Assembly: GCA_030693335.1 (NCBI GenBank)
Contig: JAUYAU010000004.1
Span: 271,482 to 335,481 of the forward strand
Length of the DNA: 64,000 nt
Direction: 5' to 3'
From: Sulfuricurvum sp.
Lineage (GTDB): Bacteria > Campylobacterota > Campylobacteria > Campylobacterales > Sulfurimonadaceae
The translations under genes were made by a program, and so were the position numbers. The notes beneath the pieces are model-generated. The model did not search any database. It saw only the letters and a list, made by a program, of their open reading frames with translations, and was not told the origin of the DNA. This document shows positions 27,335 through 36,314 of the stretch, piece after piece (positions within the stretch are counted from its first letter, which is position 1; every line of letters starts with the position of its first letter).

Positions 27335-27972
27335 CGTACCACTCCATCGCAAATGGGGACAAAATCACACACTTCGAGAGCGTCTTCTATGATTTTATTG
27401 CCTTGTTTGGTAAAGCGGGTGATGATCTGCTCACGCCCACGCTCCATAGGTGCGATCAAAATACCCCCTTCTTTGAGCTGGTCAAAGAGTTTTTGAGGAA
27501 TGGAGCGTGCAGAAGCGGAGAACAAAATACGATCAAACGGGGCATATTGTTCCCATCCGTTTTGTCCATCGTCGGTACGGGTATGGATGTTACCGTGCTT
27601 GAGATGTCGAAAACGCTCTTTTGCTTCCAGCAGGAGCGATTCGATCCGTTCGATGGTGAAGACACGGCGGAACACACGAGAGAGAACAGCTGCCTGATAG
27701 CCGCTGCCGCAACCGATTTCCAAAACGCTGTCACACCCTTCAGGGCTTAGATACTGCGTCATTTTAGCTACCGTAAGAGGCGATGAAATGTATTGTTGTG
27801 CCCCGATAGGAAGGGCATCGAGACGGTAGGCATTATGACGCATGGAGAGGGGGACGAAGGCTTCGCGATTGGTTTGGATGATCGCTTTTTTAATGGTTTC
27901 GCGCAGGGGAAATTTTTTAGCAATCTCTTCGGCCATGCGGGTCGTTTTGATGATGGTTACTTTATCGGTCAC
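27331..27972 (-). CDS. pcm: Protein-L-isoaspartate O-methyltransferase
   Basis: Repairs isomerised Asp/Asn residues in aged proteins by methylating isoaspartate carboxyls with SAM. The PCMT pattern is clear: [16 protein letters not shown], the SAM motif [30 protein letters not shown], and [19 protein letters not shown]. The start is likely a GTG at 27972 with AGGAA upstream, overlapping the amidohydrolase gene by 11 bp; an ATG at 27936 is a fallback. The 213-residue length is normal. Identification is firm. Confidence 0.93.
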   Translation of the reverse strand: MTDKVTIIKTTRMAEEIAKKFPLRETIKKAIIQTNREAFVPLSMRHNAYRLDALPIGAQQYISSPLTVAKMTQYLSPEGCDSVLEIGCGSGYQAAVLSRVFRRVFTIERIESLLLEAKERFRHLKHGNIHTRTDDGQNGWEQYAPFDRILFSASARSIPQKLFDQLKEGGILIAPMERGREQIITRFTKQGNKIIEDALEVCDFVPICDGVVR

Positions 27973-28705
27973 TGGAAATTCCTACATTCAAATAGCGGCG
28001 CATTGCGGTAACGGTGCGCTCTTCATAATTAGAAGCGAGAACCTCTTCCCCGTTGTTACGGATCTCTGCACCAAAGGGGGTGATGATTCCGCTCATACCG
28101 CTGGTGTCTTCATTAAGTGCATCAGAAGCCGCGACATAACACTGATTCATAACACCCAGGGCATTGGTCAGCGTAACAAAGTGATCGCTTCGAAGTTTTC
28201 CCCATTGGGCAGGAATGGCGATGAGGTCGCATCCCTCTAGGGTTTGCCACAGATGTTTAAAGCGAAGCTCAAAGCAGATCAGAATACCGATTTTAATCCC
28301 CTCAAAATCAAAGGTTTTGATCCCATTTTCGTTTCCTGCGGTAAAATAGTCGGTTTCTCCACCCAATGCAAAAAGTTTTGATTTGCTTTGTTGATGAAGA
28401 ACATCACCGTTGTGTAGCGCGTATGCGGTATTGTAAAATTTATCGTCTTTGTGTGTTATGGCAGTGAAAACAAGAAGTCGATCTTGGAGACAACTTAAGA
28501 GTTGTTCAAGTGCAATGGGTGTAAATGCTGCTGCTTGCTCAAATCGTTCATAAGCAAAACCGCTTAAACACACTTCAGGAGCGATGACAATGGCATTAGA
28601 GGGTGTTTGCTCTATAAGCCCTACAAGATGCTCCAAATTTTTTTCAAATTGGGGATCGGTAGGAAAACAAAGGGTCGTAAGAGGACGTGTTTTAGAAGTC
28701 GTCAA
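27962..28705 (-). CDS. Nitrilase-superfamily carbon-nitrogen hydrolase
   Basis: Amidohydrolase with the Glu-Lys-Cys triad. The Glu is in [17 protein letters not shown], the Lys in [19 protein letters not shown], and the Cys in [16 protein letters not shown]. The substrate is an unknown small amide or nitrile; omega-amidase-like or N-carbamoyl hydrolase activities are possible. The ORF track start lies deep inside nrdB, so the real start is most likely the TTG at 28705, which has AAAGGAAG upstream and gives LTTSKTRPL as N terminus and 247 residues. This overlaps the nrdB end by 14 bp. It forms one operon with nrdB and pcm. Confidence 0.85.
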   Translation of the reverse strand: MTTSKTRPLTTLCFPTDPQFEKNLEHLVGLIEQTPSNAIVIAPEVCLSGFAYERFEQAAAFTPIALEQLLSCLQDRLLVFTAITHKDDKFYNTAYALHNGDVLHQQSKSKLFALGGETDYFTAGNENGIKTFDFEGIKIGILICFELRFKHLWQTLEGCDLIAIPAQWGKLRSDHFVTLTNALGVMNQCYVAASDALNEDTSGMSGIITPFGAEIRNNGEEVLASNYEERTVTAMRRYLNVGISSDR

Positions 28706-29711
28706 AGCTGAGGCTTCCTTTGGAGTAGTTCGTAACGGTTCCCTCAAAAAAGTTGGTTTTTTGATCGTTAAATTTACTGAAGTCATCAACCCATTTGATC
28801 GGGTTAGAAACATTGTACAGAGGCTTAAGCCCTACGGCATGTAGACGGACATCCGCCAGATACTGGATGTATTGCTCTACGATTTCATTCGTCAGACCCA
28901 AAATCTGACCCTGTGTGATGTATTTGCCCCAGGCGCATTCGAGCTCGACCGCTTTGCGAAACATATCGTATACCTCTTCTGTCAGTGCTTCGGTAAAGAG
29001 ATCAGGACGCTCACGGCGAAGGGTGTTGATAATGTTTTGGAATAAGACGAGATGGGTGACTTCATCACGCTGGATAAAACGGATCATTTGTGCACTTCCC
29101 AGCATCTTCCCTGAACGTGCAAGAGTATAGAGATAGGTGAATCCGCTGTAAAAGTAAATCCCCTCAAGTATCTGATTGGCAAAACACGCTTTGAGAAAAG
29201 CACTCTCACTTGGGTCATTCGCCAACTCATCATACCGTGCGGCAATCGAGTCATTCTTGGTTTTGAGCATCATATCGGTGCGCCATAGCTGATAGATCTC
29301 TTCGCTGTTTTGACTGATGGAATCGACCATGACGGCATAGCTTTGAGAATGCAGTGCTTCTTCAAAACTTTGACGTACCAAAATAAGATTGATTTCAGGA
29401 GCAGTAACATAGGGATTGATATTGTCCATAAGATTATTGGTTTGCAAGCTGTCCATGAAAATCAACTGAGACAAGGCTTTGTCATAGGCTGTTTTTTCCA
29501 TCTCAGTGAGATACTTGTAGTCGACCGCATCGCGGGTCATATCGACTTCTTTTGGAAACCATGTGTTGTTGAGCATCATCTCCCAGAGGTTATACGCCCA
29601 TTGATACTTGATGTTATTGAGCTCGAAAATACCGGTAGGATTACCGCCAAAAATACGCCGATCATTGACATGTTCAGTTGATGACGGATTGTAAATTTTC
29701 TTGCGTTGCAT
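28692..29711 (-). CDS. nrdB: Ribonucleoside-diphosphate reductase subunit beta (class Ia)
   Basis: Supplies the diiron-tyrosyl radical for NrdA. All key residues can be placed by alignment to E. coli R2: iron ligands Asp87 (IFMDSLQ), Glu118 and His121 (EEALHSQSY), Glu183 ([10 protein letters not shown]), Glu217 and His220 (RDEVTHLVL), and the radical Tyr125 in the same HSQSY motif. A complete radical site indicates oxygen-dependent class Ia activity. 339 residues ending in an acidic/aromatic tail (SLSFDDF), which docks on NrdA. It lies 14 kb from nrdA and heads a five-gene downstream operon. Confidence 0.96.
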   Translation of the reverse strand: MQRKKIYNPSSTEHVNDRRIFGGNPTGIFELNNIKYQWAYNLWEMMLNNTWFPKEVDMTRDAVDYKYLTEMEKTAYDKALSQLIFMDSLQTNNLMDNINPYVTAPEINLILVRQSFEEALHSQSYAVMVDSISQNSEEIYQLWRTDMMLKTKNDSIAARYDELANDPSESAFLKACFANQILEGIYFYSGFTYLYTLARSGKMLGSAQMIRFIQRDEVTHLVLFQNIINTLRRERPDLFTEALTEEVYDMFRKAVELECAWGKYITQGQILGLTNEIVEQYIQYLADVRLHAVGLKPLYNVSNPIKWVDDFSKFNDQKTNFFEGTVTNYSKGSLSFDDF

Positions 29712-29756
29712 AGGTGCTCCAAAAGCTCTTTTAATATTAAGTTATTCTACAATAGA

Positions 29757-29762
29757 TATAAT
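29757..29762 (+). promoter_or_regulatory. Candidate -10 element for the DUF748 gene
   Basis: TATAAT lies 27 bp before the ATG of the DUF748 gene, in the 78-bp gap divergent from nrdB. GAGGG is the ribosome site. No -35 is recognised. Confidence 0.45.
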
Positions 29763-29789
29763 TAATACATTGCACTAAAAAGAGGGATT

Positions 29790-32700
29790 ATGAAAAAATT
29801 ATGGATACTCAAAGCAGTTGCAGGAATATTTGTAACATATGGAATTATAGGCTTTTTTGGAGTTCCTTATGCGATCAAAAACAGTGTTCCCCAAAAAGTT
29901 TTTGAGGCAACTAAGGGAGGAGATTTTTCCATTAAATCAGCCTCTTTTAACCCTTTTACGTTTCATCTGCAAGTTCATGATATGGCGTTTAAAACACCAA
30001 AAAAAGGCGATTTCATCCGGATTGATTACGTTGCAATTAATCTTGATCCATTTGATTATTTATGGAAGTTTGCATGGGTGGCTGAGGATATACGTATTGA
30101 AAAACCTCAGATCACTTTGCATAAAGGAGCTGATGGGGAGATGAATTTTGGATGGTTGAGCGCTCTTGGTACAGATGAAAATAAAACAACCGAAGAATCC
30201 AAGCCATTTGCTTTGTTGCTCAATAACTTTACCCTAAAGGGGGGGGGAGTTACTTATACGGATGAGAGCGAGGGAAAACACTTTCATCATGCAGTTGATT
30301 CGATCGGGTTTCATTTGGAAAATATTGATTTGAGAGATGCTTCTGAAAAGAACGGGACAATGCGATTGTACGCAACGATCAACGAGGGAGGATTTATTGA
30401 TTTACGAGGCAAGATTGAACGTATAAAGCCTTTTGCAATGGAAGGAAGCATAGGATTTAATTCAGGAAAACTGCACACCCCATGGCGTTATTTTAAAGAT
30501 AAATTGCCCATTGAAGTTGCGGACGGTATTGCGAGCTTTGGTTTGAATTATGCGTTAAATACAGATGATATCAATGCAACAAAACTCTCACGGGTGCATG
30601 TCGAGCTAAATCGTTTGCGTGTCATCCCAAAAGGTCAGCAGCAAAAATTATTGGATTTGAGAAGTTTTAAGCTCTCCGGTGCCACGGTTTGGCCGATGCG
30701 CAAAGTACTGGAAGCAAATGCAGCAAAGCTTGACGGTTTAGCGGTTAGTGGTTCACGCAGTAAAGGGGGAGTGATTGACTGGATTGATTATATGGATCAA
30801 ATCAAAAAAGCCTTTCCTGAAGATGAGAATGAAACCAAGATCCCGTGGAGTTTTAGGATCAAGGATGTAGCAGCTGAAGAGATAGCCTTGGTGTGGAACG
30901 ATTATGCACCAAAAGAAGCGTATCGCGCGAGTGTAGGCGGGATAAGTTTGTATTCTCAAAATCTCAGCAGTAATCCAAAAGAGTTAGTAAATGCTGCGGT
31001 CCATTTCGGAGCCTTTGAGTTGAATCGGTTGGGTGACAGTAGAATTGTCGCGGGCTTTGAAGATATTAATGCAAACGGTATTGTTTTGAACCGTGAGGCC
31101 AAACATGCAACGGTTAAAACACTTGAAATTACAGGAGCCAATACTTCTCTTAAGAGGCTTAAAAATGGAACCATTGATTTGCAGAAGCTCATGTTTACCT
31201 CTGTGAAAAAAGAGCCGGTATCAGATACTGCTCCATGGTCGTATGTTATCGATGAGATTTTTCTCAATAATGGAGGGATAAATTTTACAGACGAGGTTCC
31301 AAGCCGCAATGTTGAAGCGAATATCGACAAACTGCAGATCAAACTCAACGGAGTCTCCAGTAATCTTAAAAAAGCCATAGATATTGAAAGTTCAGGAAGA
31401 ATCAATCAGAAAACAATGCTAAAGCTTCATGCGCAAGCAATACGTGAAACATTGAAAAGCAAAGGAATATTTGAACTGAGCCATTTCTCTCTGCCGCTTA
31501 TTGATCCTTACATTGAACCAAGTACGTACGCTTCATTGCGCCGGGGTGATTTAACGCTCAAAGGAGAGTATTCGTATACACCTAAAGAGACTTCTGTGAA
31601 AGGAAAAATCGCACTTGCAGATTGGGTAGTAGAAGACCGTCGAGACAATTCAGTGTTATTGGGATGGAATCGTATCGGAGTTACCCCCTTTGTCTATGCG
31701 TATCCTGACAATCGACTCAAAATCAATCAAATCAGCGTGAATGGTCTCTATACGAATACGTTGATTGATCATAACAAAACATTGAATTATTCGACTCTGA
31801 GCAAAGGGGCAAAAAGTGAAGCCAACACAACCAAAGAAAAGTCAAATCCATTTGGTATTGATGTGGTTAAGCTCGCCATTGCCAACAGCAGCGCAACGTT
31901 TAGCGATTTGTCGTTGCCCTTACCGTTTAAAACCTATATCCATGACTTGAATGGAGAAGTACTAGGGATATCAACGACTAAAGACGTGACGACATTTGTC
32001 CGTTTAAAAGGGGGGGTAGATCAGTATGGATTGGCAAAAATTGATGGTTCGCTCAATACCAACGCTCCCAAGAATTTTACGGACATACAAGTAGTGTTTG
32101 ATAATTTGGAATTGAAACAGTACACCCCCTATTCGCTACAATTTTTAGGGTATAAAATAGCCAATGGGAAGCTCTTTTTGAATTTGGGTTACAAGATTAA
32201 TGATGGTAAATTGGATGCTAAGAATCAAGTCGTGATCAAGCAAATAGAGCTTGGGGAGGAGAAGGCAGGCGGATCACCGTGGCCGATGCGTCTCATAGTC
32301 GCTTTGCTCGAAGACGGCGAGGGGGTCATTGACATTGATTTACCGATACAAGGAGATGTGAACAGTCCTGATTTTAAATACGGAAAGGTAGTATGGCAGG
32401 TCATTGGAAATTTGTTAACCAAGGCGGTGACCGCACCGTTTAAACTATTGGGTTCCATGATGGGTATATCAGGGGATGATGATACGTTGTCCAGTGTTTC
32501 ATTTGAGGCTGGCGAATATGAGCTAACTCCTCCTATGCGAGAACAGCTCGATAAACTGGCAACAGTTTTGGCAAAGCGTCCAAAACTTGCAGTGAAAGTA
32601 CATGGCACATGGGCGGTCAAAGAAGATGACAGGGCATTAAGAATCAAAAAACTTATTCACATGGTTGTTGGGCAAGAGTCAAAGGGAAAAACTGACTCAA

Positions 32701-33038
32701 CGGATGCTATGAGTCTGGAAATGCTTGAAAAAACAGCAAAAAAATCCATGGATTTATCTGCGGTAAAAAGTATACGCTCTGCAATGGAAAAGCAATACGC
32801 GCAAGAAGCCGAGTTTGTACGTCATTATACGGAAGCGCTTATCGATCGGCTCATCACATTACAGGTAATTGCGCCTCCTGAACTTTTTGCACTTGCCAAT
32901 GCCCGAGCCAATGCGGTGGTTGAGTATCTGCAAAGAAATCCTGCACTAACCAATCGCATTAGTGCATCGCAGAATGAAAAAGCAAATGTGGATTCAAAAG
33001 AAAATGTTCCTTCCCGTTTAGAGGTATCGGTGCAATAG
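29790..33038 (+). CDS. Large DUF748/AsmA-like envelope protein containing a poly-G tract
   Basis: 1082 residues. A single N-terminal membrane anchor (ILKAVAGIFVTYGIIGFFGVPYAI) is followed by a very long beta-strand-rich periplasmic region with AsmA/DUF748 hallmarks: KSASFNPFTFHLQVHDMAF, ENIDLRDASEKNGTMRLYA and GRINQKTMLKLHAQ. The C-terminal part has SFEAGEYELTPPMREQLDKLATVLAKRP, an OmpA-like helix-strand pattern. AsmA-like proteins form hydrophobic grooves thought to carry lipids between membranes; DUF748 function is not established. Codon 150 onward contains nine consecutive G in the phase that keeps the full frame here (aaG GGG GGG GGa). A second run of seven G lies at 32010-32016. It is flanked by nrdB and a YeiH permease gene. 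Confidence 0.85.
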   Translation: MKKLWILKAVAGIFVTYGIIGFFGVPYAIKNSVPQKVFEATKGGDFSIKSASFNPFTFHLQVHDMAFKTPKKGDFIRIDYVAINLDPFDYLWKFAWVAEDIRIEKPQITLHKGADGEMNFGWLSALGTDENKTTEESKPFALLLNNFTLKGGGVTYTDESEGKHFHHAVDSIGFHLENIDLRDASEKNGTMRLYATINEGGFIDLRGKIERIKPFAMEGSIGFNSGKLHTPWRYFKDKLPIEVADGIASFGLNYALNTDDINATKLSRVHVELNRLRVIPKGQQQKLLDLRSFKLSGATVWPMRKVLEANAAKLDGLAVSGSRSKGGVIDWIDYMDQIKKAFPEDENETKIPWSFRIKDVAAEEIALVWNDYAPKEAYRASVGGISLYSQNLSSNPKELVNAAVHFGAFELNRLGDSRIVAGFEDINANGIVLNREAKHATVKTLEITGANTSLKRLKNGTIDLQKLMFTSVKKEPVSDTAPWSYVIDEIFLNNGGINFTDEVPSRNVEANIDKLQIKLNGVSSNLKKAIDIESSGRINQKTMLKLHAQAIRETLKSKGIFELSHFSLPLIDPYIEPSTYASLRRGDLTLKGEYSYTPKETSVKGKIALADWVVEDRRDNSVLLGWNRIGVTPFVYAYPDNRLKINQISVNGLYTNTLIDHNKTLNYSTLSKGAKSEANTTKEKSNPFGIDVVKLAIANSSATFSDLSLPLPFKTYIHDLNGEVLGISTTKDVTTFVRLKGGVDQYGLAKIDGSLNTNAPKNFTDIQVVFDNLELKQYTPYSLQFLGYKIANGKLFLNLGYKINDGKLDAKNQVVIKQIELGEEKAGGSPWPMRLIVALLEDGEGVIDIDLPIQGDVNSPDFKYGKVVWQVIGNLLTKAVTAPFKLLGSMMGISGDDDTLSSVSFEAGEYELTPPMREQLDKLATVLAKRPKLAVKVHGTWAVKEDDRALRIKKLIHMVVGQESKGKTDSTDAMSLEMLEKTAKKSMDLSAVKSIRSAMEKQYAQEAEFVRHYTEALIDRLITLQVIAPPELFALANARANAVVEYLQRNPALTNRISASQNEKANVDSKENVPSRLEVSVQ
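30239..30247 (+). repeat. Poly-G tract (G9) inside the DUF748 gene
   Basis: Nine consecutive G within TLKGGGVTY codons, about 14 percent into the gene. Slippage by one or two bases would shift the frame and truncate the protein early. G tracts of 8-11 are the typical phase-variation switches in Campylobacter and Helicobacter. In this copy the frame is open (ON). Confidence 0.8.
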
Positions 33039-33057
33039 CGGGTTAACCTATTTTCAC

Positions 33058-33063
33058 TATAAT
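33058..33063 (+). promoter_or_regulatory. Candidate -10 element for the YeiH-family gene
   Basis: TATAAT lies 34 bp before the ATG. It is preceded by GGGTTAACCTATTTTC, which contains the palindrome GGTTAACC and may be the tail of a weak terminator of the upstream gene. Confidence 0.4.
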
Positions 33064-33096
33064 TCGGTTTTAATATAAAAATACAGAAGGACATCT

Positions 33097-34197
33097 ATGC
33101 CATTTTCACCTCAAAAACGAGCGGGCACCATGAATGGGATCTTGTTTGTTGCTATTTTTGCTGCAGCGGCAACGATGATTGCCGATTTGGCGGTTATTAA
33201 AAACCTAGGAATTTCTCCATTGGTTGTGGGGATTGTGTTGGGTATTTTTTATGCTAATACGCTGCACAATAAATTTCCTTCAGCTTGGGAAAGCGGTATT
33301 ACCTTTTCAGGTAAAAAGATTTTGCGTTTTGCCATCGTCTTTTACGGTTTTCGTATCACGTTTCAGCAAATTGCTGAGGTAGGAATTCAAGGATTTATGG
33401 TTTCGCTTTTGGTTCTTTCATCGACCATGATCATTGGTATTTGGTTAGGGACAAAAGTATTTAAGATGGATCGCGATACCTCCATTTTGACCGCTTCGGG
33501 TGCATCGGTATGCGGTGCTGCTGCTGTTTTGGCAACGGAACCCGTTTTGAAGTCGGAAGAGCATAAAACAGCTGTTGCGGTTTCGATGGTGGTTCTTTTT
33601 GGTACGATTTCGATGTTTTTGTATCCGGTTCTTTATGCTACTATCATCGAGCCCTCAACGGGATTTCTGCATATGAGCCCCTCAACGTTTGGGATGTATG
33701 TAGGTGGTACCATCCATGAAGTAGCACAGGTAGTTGCGGTTCCGGCATCGGTACCTGGAGCGGGTGAGAGTATGGCAAATACGGCAGTTATTGTCAAAAT
33801 GACGCGTGTGATAATGATTGCCCCGATGCTGATTGTTTTGGGTGTGATCTTAAGTGCTATGGCAAAAAAATCAGGGGGAGAAGGATCAAAAGTCAAGCTT
33901 GTTATCCCTTGGTTTGCTGTTTATTTTATCGGTATGGCAGGGGTTAATTCACTCATCCATGATTACACATTAACCGCTTCTGTAGATGTGGCAACGATTA
34001 TCACAGGAGTTATTGCAAATATTAACATGATCGACACCTTCTTGCTGACGATGGCGATGACGGCATTGGGAATGGGAACACGTTTTGCGAAATTTAAAGG
34101 ACTCGGATTAGCCCCGCTTTATACCGCAGGTTCCATGTTTATTTGGCTCGTAGTGGGTGGATTTGCAATAACTCAATGGGTTGTTGCAACGTTTTAA
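33097..34197 (+). CDS. YeiH/UPF0324-family putative anion exporter
   Basis: 366 residues with about ten predicted membrane helices. The family pattern is visible: LGISPLVVGIVLGIFYANT at the start, ESGITFSGKKILRFAIVFYGFRITFQQI, LTASGASVCGAAAVLATEPVLKS, and MYVGGTIHEVAQVVA. UPF0324/YeiH proteins are annotated as putative sulfate exporters. In a sulfur-oxidising host, sulfate or sulfonate efflux would make sense, but the substrate is not proven for the family. AAGGA precedes the ATG. The stop adjoins the stop of the convergent comM. Confidence 0.88.
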   Translation: MPFSPQKRAGTMNGILFVAIFAAAATMIADLAVIKNLGISPLVVGIVLGIFYANTLHNKFPSAWESGITFSGKKILRFAIVFYGFRITFQQIAEVGIQGFMVSLLVLSSTMIIGIWLGTKVFKMDRDTSILTASGASVCGAAAVLATEPVLKSEEHKTAVAVSMVVLFGTISMFLYPVLYATIIEPSTGFLHMSPSTFGMYVGGTIHEVAQVVAVPASVPGAGESMANTAVIVKMTRVIMIAPMLIVLGVILSAMAKKSGGEGSKVKLVIPWFAVYFIGMAGVNSLIHDYTLTASVDVATIITGVIANINMIDTFLLTMAMTALGMGTRFAKFKGLGLAPLYTAGSMFIWLVVGGFAITQWVVATF

Positions 34198-35703
34198 TTA
34201 CCGTTTTCGATAACTGAGTGCCTCCATGAGGTGCTCTTTTTGTATCTCTGCTGCCCCCTCTATATCTGCAACTGTCCGAGCTACCTTTAGCACTCTTGAA
34301 ACCGCTCTAAAGGAGAGGGAAAATCGTCCGATTGCCTGATCCATTATTTTTCTTCCTTCCTCATTGAGTATGCAATATTTTTCCAATTCGGTATCGCTCA
34401 AAGCGCCGTTAAGGGTTTTCTGTTCCCGCCTTTTTTGTTGAGCAAATGCTTCACGTACTTTGGTATGAAATTGGTGAGAGGTGTATGAACTTTTATCTTC
34501 AGCCGTTGTTGGGTGCATTTGGACGTACAAATCGATTCGATCTAGAAAGGGATCCGATAAGCGTGAACGATAGCGGTTCATTTCCAAGTCGGTACAGCGA
34601 CAGGCGATACTTTTACTGAATAAATTGCCGCAGGGGCAGGGGTTCATTGCAGCTACAAAGAGAAAATTGGCATCGTAGGTGACTTTGGCATTGACGCGTG
34701 AGATACGAATGTGTCGATCTTCCATCGGTTCCCGTAATGCCTCCAACACATTTTTGGAGAAATGGGGGAGCTCATCAAAGAATAAAATGCCATTATGGGC
34801 CAATCCAACCTCGCCAATTTGTGCTTTGTGGCTGCCTCCTCCAAATATACTCGCTCCGGTACTGGTATGGTGAGGGGACCGAAATGGTCGCAGAGGGGTG
34901 AATGCAGGTTCTTTGCCCTCCAATATCTCTAACTTGGCACAATCGAGCATCTCGTTATTATTGAGTGGAGGGAGAATATGCTGTAGCCGTTTTGCTATCA
35001 TGGACTTTCCTGAACCAGGGGAACCTTCCAATAGGAGGTTATGCATCCCTGCTGCACTGATAAGTGCAGCGCGTTTTGCATGTTCTTGCCCTTTTATATC
35101 TTTAAAATCCAAAGGATAATCTTCATGGTAGTAATAGGAGAGTTCATTAAGTAGGGTTGATGGAAATTCAAAGGAGGTGGATTGTGCATGTGGGATGGTT
35201 TCTTTGGCTTGCAGCAGCTCTAAGGTTTGGGTTAGGGTTGACACGCCGTAAAAAGAGACATTGGGTATCTTTGAGAGCTTATTGAGGCTCTTATAGGGGA
35301 CAATTGCTTTTGTAATTGCTCCTTGATTGGCTAGCGAGAGAATGATAGGGTACAGAAGCGTATTTTCGGTTACAGAGCCATCCAGCCCCAATTCTCCAAA
35401 GACGTGCCATTCATTAAATTGAATCTCATTATTCCCCAAGGCTATGAGCGCTGCAATGGCAAGATCAAAGTGGGACCCTTCTTTGCGCAAATCACTAGGG
35501 GCTAGATTAACAGTTAGCCGTTTAGGCGGAAAGGTGAAGTCATTGCTTAATAGAGCGGACTTTACCCGTTCTTTTGACTCAGTAATGGCGGTATTGACCA
35601 TTCCGACAATACTAAATGCAGGAAGCCCTTTTGTAGCGGTAAATTGAACCTCTACAGTTTTGGCGTCGATTCCCTCTAGTGTTGCGCATAGCAATTGTTT
35701 CAT
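34198..35703 (-). CDS. comM: ComM/YifB-family AAA ATPase (Mg-chelatase-like)
   Basis: 501 residues. An N-terminal Lon-protease-like domain (EVQFTATKGLPAFSIVGMVNTAITESKERVKSAL) precedes the Mg-chelatase-like AAA+ domain, with Walker A EGSPGSGKSMIAKRL, FRSPHHTSTGASIFGGG, Walker B NGILFFDELPHF, and a cysteine set MNPCPCGNLFSKSIACRCTD. The C-terminal helical domain is RFSLSFRAVSRVLKVARTVADIEG. ComM is a hexameric helicase shown in Vibrio to promote branch migration when transforming DNA recombines into the chromosome. It fits with a DNA-uptake role for the Cts-like cluster in this window. It is read minus, 84 bp after def. Confidence 0.9.
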   Translation of the reverse strand: MKQLLCATLEGIDAKTVEVQFTATKGLPAFSIVGMVNTAITESKERVKSALLSNDFTFPPKRLTVNLAPSDLRKEGSHFDLAIAALIALGNNEIQFNEWHVFGELGLDGSVTENTLLYPIILSLANQGAITKAIVPYKSLNKLSKIPNVSFYGVSTLTQTLELLQAKETIPHAQSTSFEFPSTLLNELSYYYHEDYPLDFKDIKGQEHAKRAALISAAGMHNLLLEGSPGSGKSMIAKRLQHILPPLNNNEMLDCAKLEILEGKEPAFTPLRPFRSPHHTSTGASIFGGGSHKAQIGEVGLAHNGILFFDELPHFSKNVLEALREPMEDRHIRISRVNAKVTYDANFLFVAAMNPCPCGNLFSKSIACRCTDLEMNRYRSRLSDPFLDRIDLYVQMHPTTAEDKSSYTSHQFHTKVREAFAQQKRREQKTLNGALSDTELEKYCILNEEGRKIMDQAIGRFSLSFRAVSRVLKVARTVADIEGAAEIQKEHLMEALSYRKR

Positions 35704-35757
35704 TTTGTGCTACCCTGTTTTTAGGATAATTGTAGCTTAGAGGAAAATCAGTGGATT

Positions 35758-35780
35758 AAATATTGCAATCTGCAATATTT
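35758..35780. terminator. Hairpin after def
   Basis: AAATATTGCA and TGCAATATTT form a 10-bp perfect stem with a 3-base loop, 8 bp after the def stop on the minus strand. The T run (TTTTT) follows on the plus-strand side only, so as a minus-strand terminator it is imperfect. It may be an mRNA 3'-end stabiliser or a binding site in the comM upstream region. Confidence 0.45.
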
Positions 35781-35787
35781 TTAGGGG

Positions 35788-36303
35788 TTATTTTTTTTCT
35801 TTAATTACTTTTTTGAGCTCTTTTTCAAACTTCTTACGTCGATTATAGGAAAGGTGATCGATAAACAATCTCCCATTCAAATGATCCATCTCATGCTGTA
35901 TAGCAATAGAGAGAAGATTGTCTGCTTCCAATATGCACTCATCTCCATGACGGTTGCAGTAATGCAGAGTAAGCGATTCATAGCGTTCAATATCTTCGTA
36001 AAACCCAGGTACACTTAAGCACCCTTCTTGATAGATTGCTTTACCGTTTGTATTCATAATACGAGGATTAATGATTTCCAATAGATTGGTTGGATCCTGA
36101 TTGCCTTCTTCATCAGGGATGCAAAGTATAAGTGCTCTGATGGGCATCGCTACTTGAATAGCTGCAAGTCCAATTCCGTTATTATTCATCATGGTTTCGT
36201 ACATGTTATCGAGAAACGTATGTAATTGTTCATCAAACATTGCTACATCAGCTGAAAGTGTTTTAAGAAGTTTATTCGGGTATGTAATAATTGGAAGAAG
36301 CAT
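35788..36303 (-). CDS. def: Peptide deformylase
   Basis: Removes the formyl group from N-formylmethionine of new proteins, a Fe2+-dependent metallohydrolase. All three motifs are present: GIGLAAIQVAMP (motif 1, GxGLAAxQ), EGCLSVPG (motif 2 with the Cys metal ligand) and IQHEMDHLNG (motif 3 with both His ligands and the catalytic Glu). At 171 residues it has normal length. It follows the degenerate GGDEF gene by 11 bp and belongs to the tig-clpP-def group known from Campylobacter and Helicobacter. Confidence 0.97.
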   Translation of the reverse strand: MLLPIITYPNKLLKTLSADVAMFDEQLHTFLDNMYETMMNNNGIGLAAIQVAMPIRALILCIPDEEGNQDPTNLLEIINPRIMNTNGKAIYQEGCLSVPGFYEDIERYESLTLHYCNRHGDECILEADNLLSIAIQHEMDHLNGRLFIDHLSYNRRKKFEKELKKVIKEKK

Positions 36304-36314
36304 GAAATCTCTTA

